From: Pseudomonas sp. Irchel 3A7 | GTDB taxonomy: Bacteria; Pseudomonadota; Gammaproteobacteria; Pseudomonadales; Pseudomonadaceae | Assembly: GCF_900187565.1 (NCBI RefSeq) | Contig: NZ_FYED01000001.1 | Span: 310,001 to 374,000, forward strand | Length of the DNA stretch: 64,000 nt | Reading direction: 5' to 3' | Shown: positions 57,244 through 64,000 of the stretch, piece after piece | Layout of the letters: the number at the start of each line of letters is the position of its first letter | How positions within the stretch are numbered: position 1 is the stretch's first letter | Notes under the pieces: generated by a model | What the model saw: only the letters and a program-made list of their open reading frames with translations | What the model was told of the DNA's origin: nothing | The model's database searches: none | Made by a program: the position numbers and the translations under genes

Positions 57244-57993
57244 CTATTTATGAAAACGACCTTCCAGACGATGACGGGAACCGGGGTGGATCAAACGGGC
57301 AGCGGTCACCGGCTGGCGGCCGGACCAGGTGCGGCGACGGATCAGCAGGCACGGCTCGCCCTTTTCAATCTGCAACAACTTGCATTCGGAGGGTTCGGCC
57401 AGTATCGCCTCGACCACATGCTCGCCTTCGGTCAATGGCGCAACCTGATTCAGGTAGGCATAAGGCGTTTGCAGGGTGAAGTCCTGCTTGAGGTATTCCG
57501 GCGCCACCAGTGCGTTGACGAAACGGTCTTCGATTTGCACCGGGATGTCGTTTTCGAAATGCACGATCAGCGAGTGGAAGACTTTCTGCCCTTCACGCAT
57601 ATCCAGGGCCAGGGCGCGCTCGGACCCCGCGGCCTCTTCTTCAAGCGTGATGACTTTGCACGTGTGGCGGTGACCACGGGAGGCGATTTCGTCGGCGATG
57701 TTGTGCACTTCAAACAGGGCGGACTGGCTTTTCGGCTCGGCGACGAACGTGCCGACGCCTTGCATGCGCACCAACAGGCCATCGGCAGTCATCTCGCGCA
57801 GGGCGCGGTTGATGGTCATGCGGCTGAAACCCAACTGGCTGACCAGCTCGCTTTCCGACGGAACGCGGTAGTGCGGCGGCCAGTTTCCACTGTCGATTTG
57901 CTGGGTGATCATTTGTTTGACGCGGGCGTACAAGGGCGCCGGACTGTCGCCCATGTTCGCGGCCAACGGAGAGACTGGAGGCGGAGTCGGCAC
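57244..57993 (-). CDS. hutC: Histidine utilisation repressor HutC (GntR family)
   Basis: HutC represses hut genes and is released by urocanate. The 249-residue protein has an N-terminal GntR winged helix-turn-helix (HYRVPSESELVSQLGFSRMT; REMTADGLLVRMQGVGTFV) and a C-terminal UTRA ligand-binding domain (FENDIPVQIEDRFVNALVAP). The start is a GTG with AAGGAT upstream. It diverges from hutF, and a HutC-like palindrome lies between the two genes, consistent with self-regulation. Confidence 0.96.
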   Translation of the reverse strand: MPTPPPVSPLAANMGDSPAPLYARVKQMITQQIDSGNWPPHYRVPSESELVSQLGFSRMTINRALREMTADGLLVRMQGVGTFVAEPKSQSALFEVHNIADEIASRGHRHTCKVITLEEEAAGSERALALDMREGQKVFHSLIVHFENDIPVQIEDRFVNALVAPEYLKQDFTLQTPYAYLNQVAPLTEGEHVVEAILAEPSECKLLQIEKGEPCLLIRRRTWSGRQPVTAARLIHPGSRHRLEGRFHK

Positions 57994-58064
57994 GGTGGAT
58001 CCTTGTTCATTGAAGAAAGATTGCTAGCTTGCCGGAGTTTACCGGGCAGGCAAACGTCTGTATA

Positions 58065-58074
58065 TGTATATACA
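58065..58074. promoter_or_regulatory. HutC-type operator between hutC and hutF
   Basis: TGTATATACA is a perfect palindrome of the TGTA-N2-TACA form, 27 bases before the hutF ATG. A further TGTA lies six bases to its left, so the site may be extended. It matches the core of the hutU operator. Confidence 0.7.
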
Positions 58075-58100
58075 AATAACACACGATGGGGTGCTGAACC

Positions 58101-59465
58101 ATGTCCGCCTTCTTTGCCGAACGCGCGCTGCTGCCTAGTGGATGGGCCAACAATGTACGTCTTGAGGTCAGCGCCGATGGCGTCCTGACCCATATCCAGG
58201 CCGATTCCCATGCAGATGGCGCCGAGCGGTTGAGCGGTCCGCTGCTGCCGGGCATGCCGAATCTGCACTCCCACGCCTTCCAGCGGGCCATGGCCGGGCT
58301 TGCGGAAGTGGCGGGCAATCCGAATGACAGCTTCTGGACCTGGCGCGACTTGATGTATCGCCTCGTCGGAAAAATCAGCCCGGAACAACTTGGCGTTATC
58401 GCACGTCAGCTGTACATCGAAATGCTCAAGGCCGGTTACACCTCGGTCGCGGAATTCCACTACGTGCACCATGACACCAGCGGCCTGCCCTATGCAGACC
58501 CAGCCGAACTGGCGCTGCGTATCAGCCAGGCGGCCAGTTCCGCCGGTATCGGCCTGACGCTGCTGCCAGTGCTCTACAGCCACTCCGGTTTCGGTGGCCA
58601 GACCCCGAATGAAGGCCAGCGCCGCTTTATCAACAGCACCGAAAACTATCTCAAACTGCAATCGCGCTTGCAGCCGATCCTGGCGCAGCAACCGGTGCAA
58701 TCGCTGGGATTGTGTTTCCACTCGTTGCGCGCGGTAACGCCGCAGCAGATCAGTGAAGTATTGGCGGCCAGCGACAAGCAGTGCCCGGTGCACATTCACA
58801 TCGCCGAACAGCAGAAGGAAGTCGACGACTGCCTGACCTGGAGTGGCCGTCGTCCGCTGCAATGGCTGTATGAAAACATCGAGGTCGATCAGCGCTGGTG
58901 CCTGGTTCACGCTACCCACGCCAACACGGAAGAAGTCACGCTGATGGCCAAGAGTCGCGCTATCGCCGGCCTGTGCCTGACCACCGAAGCGAATCTGGGC
59001 GACGGGATTTTCCCGGCGGTAGACTTCCTTGCACAGGGCGGACGCATGGGCATCGGCTCCGACAGCCATGTGTCACTGAGCGTGGTGGAAGAACTGCGCT
59101 GGCTGGAATATGGCCAGCGTCTGCGCGATCAGCGGCGCAACCGGTTGTATGGGGCGGAGCAGCCGATGGTTGGCCGCACGCTGTACGACGCGGCACTGGA
59201 TGGCGGCGCGCAAGCGTTGGGTCAACCGATTGGCGCGCTGGAAGTCGGCAAGCGGGCGGATTGGCTAGTGCTGGATGGAAGTGATCCGTATCTGGCGACG
59301 GCCAGTGGTGACGGGATTTTGAACCGCTGGTTGTTTGCCGGGGGCGATCGCCAGGTGCGGGACGTGCTGGTCAATGGTCAGTGGGTTGTGCGTGATGGAC
59401 GGCATGCCGGCGAAGAAGAGAGTAACCGAGCCTTCACCCAAGTCCTGCGCGACCTCCTGGGTTAA
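58101..59465 (+). CDS. hutF: Formimidoylglutamate deiminase HutF
   Basis: HutF deiminates N-formimidoylglutamate to N-formylglutamate, defining the five-step branch that needs HutG. The 454-residue amidohydrolase has metal motifs LPGMPNLHSHAFQRAM, VHIHIAEQQKEVDDC, LVHATHANTEE and GIGSDSHVSLS. It is transcribed divergently from hutCD. Confidence 0.96.
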   Translation: MSAFFAERALLPSGWANNVRLEVSADGVLTHIQADSHADGAERLSGPLLPGMPNLHSHAFQRAMAGLAEVAGNPNDSFWTWRDLMYRLVGKISPEQLGVIARQLYIEMLKAGYTSVAEFHYVHHDTSGLPYADPAELALRISQAASSAGIGLTLLPVLYSHSGFGGQTPNEGQRRFINSTENYLKLQSRLQPILAQQPVQSLGLCFHSLRAVTPQQISEVLAASDKQCPVHIHIAEQQKEVDDCLTWSGRRPLQWLYENIEVDQRWCLVHATHANTEEVTLMAKSRAIAGLCLTTEANLGDGIFPAVDFLAQGGRMGIGSDSHVSLSVVEELRWLEYGQRLRDQRRNRLYGAEQPMVGRTLYDAALDGGAQALGQPIGALEVGKRADWLVLDGSDPYLATASGDGILNRWLFAGGDRQVRDVLVNGQWVVRDGRHAGEEESNRAFTQVLRDLLG

Positions 59466-59477
59466 CGCAAAACGAAA

Positions 59478-59569
59478 TGTGGGAGCGAGCCTGCTCGCGA
59501 AGAGGTCGTCATATTCAACAGAGATGTTGACTGGCAGACCGCTTTCGCGAGCAGGCTCGCTCCCACAGT
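59478..59569. repeat. REPIN (wide type) after hutF
   Basis: Canonical REP arms with GTGGGAG ends outward and a core of about 40 bases, in the convergent gap between hutF and blc. Confidence 0.9.
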
Positions 59570-59587
59570 TTTGTTCTTTGGCGGCGG

Positions 59588-60157
59588 TTAGTTCGAGGTC
59601 TTGGCCATCTGCGTATCCGACGCCCGCCAGATCAGCCGCGTGGTGTCGTAACCCTGCTGACGCGCCTTGCTCAGCAACTCCTCCCGCACGACACCATTGA
59701 CGGTCGGGGTGCGCGACAGCAGCCACAGGTAACGACGGCTCGGGTCGCCGACGATGGCGGTCTTGTAGTCTTCGCTGACGTACAACACCCAGTATTCGCC
59801 CTTCGCAACGCCCGGAATCAGCCTGGAAAACCAGGTATCGAACTCGACCCACAATTTGTCGGTCTTGCCCGGCACCTGTGGATAAGCCGTGCCCTTGACC
59901 TCTTCCCACTCCCACTGCGGCGTCAGGCAGCGATTGAGCACCGCCACATTGCCGTCAGGATTGAGCGTGTAGTGAGCTTCGGATTGCGCGCAGTTGCGCT
60001 GGAAATACATCGGTAGCCGCGCCAATTCGTACCAGGTGCCCTGGTAACGCTTGAGATTGACGCTGTTGGCGGTCTTGGGCGCCAACGGATCCTGGCCAGA
60101 AGTGGCACAGCCGGCCAATACCAGGCCGGCAAAAAGCATGATCAACAACCGCTTCAT
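59588..60157 (-). CDS. blc: Outer-membrane lipoprotein, lipocalin Blc
   Basis: Blc-type bacterial lipocalins bind fatty acids or lysophospholipids at the outer membrane. The 189-residue protein has a lipoprotein signal with lipobox LAGC (about residues 15-18), the lipocalin motif RYQGTWYELARLPMYFQRNC, and the C-terminal strand and helix (YLWLLSRTPTVNGVVREELL). It lies upstream of and convergent with hutF. Confidence 0.94.
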   Translation of the reverse strand: MKRLLIMLFAGLVLAGCATSGQDPLAPKTANSVNLKRYQGTWYELARLPMYFQRNCAQSEAHYTLNPDGNVAVLNRCLTPQWEWEEVKGTAYPQVPGKTDKLWVEFDTWFSRLIPGVAKGEYWVLYVSEDYKTAIVGDPSRRYLWLLSRTPTVNGVVREELLSKARQQGYDTTRLIWRASDTQMAKTSN

Positions 60158-60188
60158 TATTTTTCTCCCGTGGGCGCTCGGCCCCGGT

Positions 60189-60443
60189 TTACTTCAGGCC
60201 TTGGCCGGAAAACATCAGCACTTTGTCACCGGCATATTGCACGCTGATAAAGCTGTTCTTGTCGCCCCAGGTGCAACTGGACATGCCGAGCGCGCCTGAG
60301 CAATCGGCGGGTTTGCCCAGCAGGGTTTCAACCTCGGCCTTGTCCATGCCGGACGAGAGCTTCGAGTAGTTTTCCTGATTGACCTTGCTGCACGCAGCCA
60401 ACAACACGCAGAACGAAAGCAGGGCGATGGATCGCAGCGACAT
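60189..60443 (-). CDS. Small BamE/OmlA-like lipoprotein
   Basis: This 84-residue protein has a lipoprotein signal with lipobox LAAC and a compact SmpA/OmlA-like domain (NYSKLSSGMDKAEVETLLGK). Two further cysteines (in PADCSG and SSCTWG) may form a disulfide. Such small lipoproteins stabilise outer-membrane complexes, but this one lacks a known partner. It is 31 bases upstream of blc in the same direction. Confidence 0.82.
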   Translation of the reverse strand: MSLRSIALLSFCVLLAACSKVNQENYSKLSSGMDKAEVETLLGKPADCSGALGMSSCTWGDKNSFISVQYAGDKVLMFSGQGLK

Positions 60444-60725
60444 GGTGTAACTCCAGGGGCAAAAGGGATTGGCATGGCTGCCAAGCAGAACCTTAGAAGA
60501 GAAAACCCCTTTCTGGTTCCCTCACCCGCTGGGTATTTATAGGGCCGCTCGTCTGCCTTGCGCCGAATAATCAACCACTTTGCAGGGCTATCGGGCATTT
60601 CGTCGGGTTTCGTCAAAAAACGCCTAATCTTTGGCGCAGCTCAGTCGACATACAAGGCAGCGCAATGCCCACTTGCGAGGCATTTGCCCCCTTTGTCGAC
60701 GAGTCTTTCCGCGGTAGCTCATTTA

Positions 60726-62618
60726 ATGACCAGAAACATGAAGTTCAGCCACAAAATCCTGTTGGCTGCTGCCCTCGTGGTGGCCGTTGCATTCGCTTGT
60801 TTCATCCTGTTCAACGACTATCGCCAGCGCCAGACGTTGCGTAGCAGCACCGAGGCCTCGATGCAGGAACTCGGCAGCCTGACCACCAGCAACATCCAGA
60901 CCTGGCTGGAAAGCCGCATTCAGTTGCTGCAATCGCTGTCCCAACAAATCGCCGTGGACGGCAGCGCCCAGGTTAACCTCAAACGCGCCATCGACCTGCC
61001 CGCCTATACCGGCAACTTCCAGCTGAGCTACTTCGGTGGCATCGATGGCGTGATGTTCTCGATTCCGGCTGGCAACCGCGCAGCGGACTACGACCCGCGC
61101 GCCCGAGGCTGGTACAAAGCAGCCAACAGTGCACAGCAGACCATCGTTACCGAACCGTACATCGCCGCGTCCTCCGGCAAACTGGTGATCACAGTCGCCA
61201 CGCCAGTAAAGCAGCAAGGCCAAATGATCGGCGTTGCCGGCGCCGACATCGACCTGTCCAGCGTCAGCGCGATCATCAACTCCCTGAACTTCGGTGGTCA
61301 TGGTCATGCCTTCATCGTCGGCGCAGACGGCAAGATCCTGATCCACCCCGACAGCAAACTGGTACTCAAGAACCTGACCGATGCTTACCCCAATGGCGCA
61401 CCGAAAGTCAGCCCGGGCATGAAAGAAGTCGAAATCGATGGCAAGCGCCAGTTCATCTCCTTTACCCACGTCAACGGCGTACCGTCGGCGGATTGGTATG
61501 TGGCGCTGGTTCTCGACCAGGACACCGCCTTCTCGATGCTCAGCGAATTCCGCACCTCGGCGATTATTGCCATGGTGATTGCTGTGGTGATCATCATCGC
61601 GTTGCTGGGCATGCTGATCAACTTCCTGATGCAGCCGTTGCTGACCATGGGCCGCGCCATGCATGACATCGCCGAGGGCGAAGGTGACCTGACCAAACGC
61701 CTGACCATTCACGGTCACGACGAATTCGGCGCACTGGGGCTGTCGTTCAATCGTTTCGTCGAGCGGATCCACACTTCGATTCGTGAGGTGTCCTCGGCCA
61801 CTGGCCAGGTCAACGAAGTGGCGCTGCGAGTGGTGGCTGCATCCAACTCGTCGATTTTCAACTCCGACCAACAGGCCTCGCGCACCAGCAGCGTCGCCGC
61901 GGCGATCAACCAACTCGGCGCCGCCGCCCAGGAAATCGCCCAGAACGCCGCCCTTGCCTCTCAGCATTCGAGCGATGCCCGTTCGCTGGCGGAAGAAGGC
62001 CAACAGGTGGTGGATAAAACCATCTCCGCGATGCATCAGCTGTCGGCGAAGATCAGCGATTCGTGCGGCAACATCGAGACGCTCAACAGCAACACCGTCA
62101 ACATCGGGCAAATTCTGGAAGTGATCACCAGCATCTCCCAGCAGACCAACCTGCTGGCCCTCAATGCCGCGATCGAAGCCGCACGTGCCGGTGAAGCCGG
62201 ACGAGGTTTTGCAGTGGTTGCCGATGAAGTGCGCAACCTCGCTCACCGCACCCAGGATTCGGCGCAGCAAGTGCAGAAGATGATCGAAGAGCTGCAAGTC
62301 GGCGCTCGTGAAGCGGTGGGTACCATGACCGAAAGCCAGCGCCATAGCGAAAGCAGCGTGAACATCGCCAATCAGGCCGGCGAACGCCTGGGCAGCGTGA
62401 CCCAGCGCATCGGCGAAATCGACGGCATGAACCAATCCGTGGCGACGGCGACGGAAGAACAGACGGCCGTGGTGGAATCGATCAACGTCGACATCACCGA
62501 AATCAACACGCTGAACCAGGAAGGTGTGGAGAACCTGCAATCGACCTTGCGCGCGTGTGCCGATCTTGAGCAGCAGGCGGCGCGGTTGAAGCAGTTGGTG
62601 GGTAGCTTCCGGATCTAA
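60726..62618 (+). CDS. Methyl-accepting chemotaxis protein, amino-acid dCache type (PctA-like)
   Basis: This 630-residue chemoreceptor starts [20 protein letters not shown], like P. aeruginosa PctA, which supports the ATG at 60726. A periplasmic double-Cache domain (about residues 35-275) carries the amino-acid-binding signature: Y, R, W and Y in YDPRARGWY, a Tyr in TEPYIA and the Asp of GADIDL. A second membrane helix, HAMP and a signalling domain with [20 protein letters not shown] follow. Amino acids are the expected attractants; its place next to the hut locus is suggestive but not evidence for histidine. Confidence 0.92.
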   Translation: MTRNMKFSHKILLAAALVVAVAFACFILFNDYRQRQTLRSSTEASMQELGSLTTSNIQTWLESRIQLLQSLSQQIAVDGSAQVNLKRAIDLPAYTGNFQLSYFGGIDGVMFSIPAGNRAADYDPRARGWYKAANSAQQTIVTEPYIAASSGKLVITVATPVKQQGQMIGVAGADIDLSSVSAIINSLNFGGHGHAFIVGADGKILIHPDSKLVLKNLTDAYPNGAPKVSPGMKEVEIDGKRQFISFTHVNGVPSADWYVALVLDQDTAFSMLSEFRTSAIIAMVIAVVIIIALLGMLINFLMQPLLTMGRAMHDIAEGEGDLTKRLTIHGHDEFGALGLSFNRFVERIHTSIREVSSATGQVNEVALRVVAASNSSIFNSDQQASRTSSVAAAINQLGAAAQEIAQNAALASQHSSDARSLAEEGQQVVDKTISAMHQLSAKISDSCGNIETLNSNTVNIGQILEVITSISQQTNLLALNAAIEAARAGEAGRGFAVVADEVRNLAHRTQDSAQQVQKMIEELQVGAREAVGTMTESQRHSESSVNIANQAGERLGSVTQRIGEIDGMNQSVATATEEQTAVVESINVDITEINTLNQEGVENLQSTLRACADLEQQAARLKQLVGSFRI

Positions 62619-62635
62619 GGCGCTCTCACTGGCCT

Positions 62636-62711
62636 CTTCGCGAGCAGGCTCGCTCCCACAGGGGATTTGTGAACGACACAGATCCCGTGTGGGAGCGAGC
62701 CTGCTCGCGAA
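62636..62711. repeat. REPIN (narrow type) after the dCache chemoreceptor gene
   Basis: Canonical REP arms with CGCGAA ends outward. The spacer is about 27 bases, slightly longer than in the other narrow elements. Confidence 0.88.
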
Positions 62712-62735
62712 GACGGCATCAGCCGCAATGAAGAT

Positions 62736-63338
62736 TCAGAACCTTGAGCCGGGCTTCGAAAGAAACGCCAACTCCTCAGTCGTAGACTCCCGCCCCAACA
62801 CCGCATTGCGGTGCGGAAACCGCCCAAACTGCGCGATCACTTTCTGATGTTGCTCGGCGTAATCCAGATAATCGGCAAACAACGCCCGGTCGCTTTCCGG
62901 CTGTTGCGCCAGCAAACCGAGATAACGAGAAACGGCTTCGTTCTGCACCGCGAGATTTTCGCAGTGCTCGAACACCAGGTAGATAAACACCCGTTGAATC
63001 GGTAACAACTGGCGATCGAAATCCGCCGCAATGCCTTGCGCCACCAGTGCCTGGGCCCGGGCATCACCGGAATAAGTCTTGGGAGAATCGCGAAAGATCA
63101 TTCGCGGCAGTTGATCGAGCAACAACACCAGAGCCAGCCAACCTTCGGGGCATTGCGCCCACTCGGTCAAACCGCCGGCCAGTGCCTGCTCGACCTGGTC
63201 CCCGAAACGCTCACGCGCTTCGAGGTCCTGGCTGTCACGCTTGCCGAACCACAACTTGCCCTTCTGCGCCGCCACTTCCTTCGATGATTCAGAGTTTCCG
63301 AACCACCATTCGAGCAACGGCTGCCAGGGCGCGGTCAT
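62736..63338 (-). CDS. DUF924 family protein
   Basis: This 200-residue helical protein has the DUF924 hallmarks WFG at the N-terminus (PWQPLLEWWFGNSES), LALVLLLDQLPRMIFRDSP and FGRFPHRNAVLGR at the C-terminus. The family resembles TPR-like proteins and its function is not established. It lies three bases from the fbp stop on the same strand, so the two are probably co-transcribed. Confidence 0.88.
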   Translation of the reverse strand: MTAPWQPLLEWWFGNSESSKEVAAQKGKLWFGKRDSQDLEARERFGDQVEQALAGGLTEWAQCPEGWLALVLLLDQLPRMIFRDSPKTYSGDARAQALVAQGIAADFDRQLLPIQRVFIYLVFEHCENLAVQNEAVSRYLGLLAQQPESDRALFADYLDYAEQHQKVIAQFGRFPHRNAVLGRESTTEELAFLSKPGSRF

Positions 63339-63341
63339 GGT

Positions 63342-64000
63342 TTATTCCTTGTGGTAGGCCGTGACGCGTGCAACTTCTTCTTTTGAGCCGAGGAACACCG
63401 CCACGCGCTGGTGCAGACCTTCAGGCTGGATGTCGAGGATGCGCTGGCGGCCGTCAGTGGAAGCACCGCCCGCTTGTTCCACGAGGAACGACATCGGGTT
63501 GGCTTCGTACATCAGGCGCAGTTTGCCCGGCTTGGACGGCTCGCGGCTGTCGCGCGGGTACATGAACAGACCGCCACGGGTCAGGATGCGGTGCACGTCC
63601 GCGACCATCGCGGCCACCCAGCGCATGTTGTAGTTCTTTTTCAGCGGGCCTTCGTCACCTGCCAGCAGTTCGCTGACATAACGTTGTACAGGCGCTTCCC
63701 AGTGACGCTGGTTGGACGCGTTGATCGCGAACTCCTGGGTGGTTTCAGGAATGGTGATGTCTTCGTGGGTCAGGACGAAACTGCCCATTTCACGGTCCAG
63801 GGTGAAGCCTTTCACACCATCGCCCAGGGTCAGCACCAACATGGTCTGAGGGCCGTAGATGGCATAACCGGCGGCAACCTGCTGGGTGCCTGGCTGCAGG
63901 AAGGCCTTTTCATTCAGCGCTTCGTTCTGGCTCAGGTATTCATTCGGGCAACGCAGCACCGAGAAGATCGTGCCAACCGGGGCGTTAATATCGATGTTCG
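63342..64000 (-). CDS. fbp: Class 1 fructose-1,6-bisphosphatase, C-terminal part (cut by window edge)
   Basis: This gluconeogenic enzyme hydrolyses fructose 1,6-bisphosphate. The reading frame enters at position 64000 and gives [20 protein letters not shown], then [55 protein letters not shown] and [20 protein letters not shown], all typical of the class 1 family. The N-terminal metal-binding third lies beyond the window. Confidence 0.95.
   Translation of the reverse strand, partial: NIDINAPVGTIFSVLRCPNEYLSQNEALNEKAFLQPGTQQVAAGYAIYGPQTMLVLTLGDGVKGFTLDREMGSFVLTHEDITIPETTQEFAINASNQRHWEAPVQRYVSELLAGDEGPLKKNYNMRWVAAMVADVHRILTRGGLFMYPRDSREPSKPGKLRLMYEANPMSFLVEQAGGASTDGRQRILDIQPEGLHQRVAVFLGSKEEVARVTAYHKE

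Noticed and set aside
60444..60725. FliA promoter for the dCache chemoreceptor gene
   Set aside because: GCCGAATAA is present but has an extra base relative to the -10 consensus, and no -35 element is correctly placed.
9551..62711. GTGGGAGCGAGC palindromes read as many separate intrinsic terminators or as a CRISPR array
   Set aside because: They lack T runs and regular spacers; copy number, pairing and placement identify them as REP/REPIN elements.

Overview
The window is chromosomal DNA of a fluorescent-group Pseudomonas (P. fluorescens lineage). The grounds are GC-rich coding with almost no gaps, a medium-chain-length PHA cluster in the order phaC1-phaZ-phaC2-phaD facing phaI-phaF, a large histidine-utilisation (hut) locus, and many REP sequences of the GTGGGAGCGAGC type typical of this group. 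From memory, the gene order also follows the P. aeruginosa chromosome around pilMNOPQ, tatABC, opgGH, hut and fbp. Nothing looks like a plasmid, prophage, genomic island, insertion sequence, CRISPR array, tRNA or rRNA. This is core genome.

Layout. 1-4115 (minus): type IV pilus assembly genes pilM-N-O-P-Q, with pilQ cut by the window edge. 4330-6771 (plus): the class A penicillin-binding protein, convergent with malic enzyme (6909-8177, minus) across a bidirectional terminator. 8360-9402 (minus): rpmE followed by an exported nuclease-like protein. 9694-17257 (plus): priA, argS, a SPOR-domain protein, hslVU behind a heat-shock promoter, and a DUF971 gene. 17516-24689: PHA synthesis, depolymerisation, regulation and granule proteins. 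24845-30986 (plus): ubiE-ubiJ-ubiB, hisI-hisE, tatABC, rsmE. 31201-33117: an HBM-type chemoreceptor. 33247-35867 (minus): a polar amino-acid ABC importer. 36089-40469 (minus): osmoregulated periplasmic glucan genes opgG-opgH. 40791-44323 (minus): dtd, pip, an esterase and an orphan choline-type binding protein. 44595-57993 (minus) plus 58101-59465 (plus): the hut locus. 59588-64000: two lipoproteins, an amino-acid-type dCache chemoreceptor, a DUF924 protein and the C-terminal part of fructose-1,6-bisphosphatase.

How the parts work together. The hut locus encodes the five-step pathway that uses formimidoylglutamate deiminase: HutH, HutU, HutI, HutF, HutG. It also carries an ABC importer (HutXWV), an NCS1 permease, the repressor HutC and HutD. 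Its control DNA is readable: upstream of hutU there is a sigma-54 -24/-12 element, a HutC palindrome over the predicted start site, and distal half-sites resembling CbrB sites; a second HutC-type site lies between hutC and hutF. The PHA cluster has a matching pair of 6-8-6 palindromes upstream of phaC1 and phaI (candidate PhaD operators), a sigma-54-like promoter for phaC1, and a perfect A-rich Crc/Hfq-type motif in the first codons of phaC1.

The most unusual gene is the second histidine ammonia-lyase-like protein (48383-49906). Aligned with HutH it lacks exactly the Ala-Ser-Gly triad that forms the MIO cofactor, and it has also lost a catalytic tyrosine, yet the rest of the fold is intact and it sits inside the hut cluster. 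It is probably a pseudoenzyme or a regulatory or accessory subunit. Eighteen REP pairs (REPINs), in two fixed geometries, fill many of the intergenic gaps.
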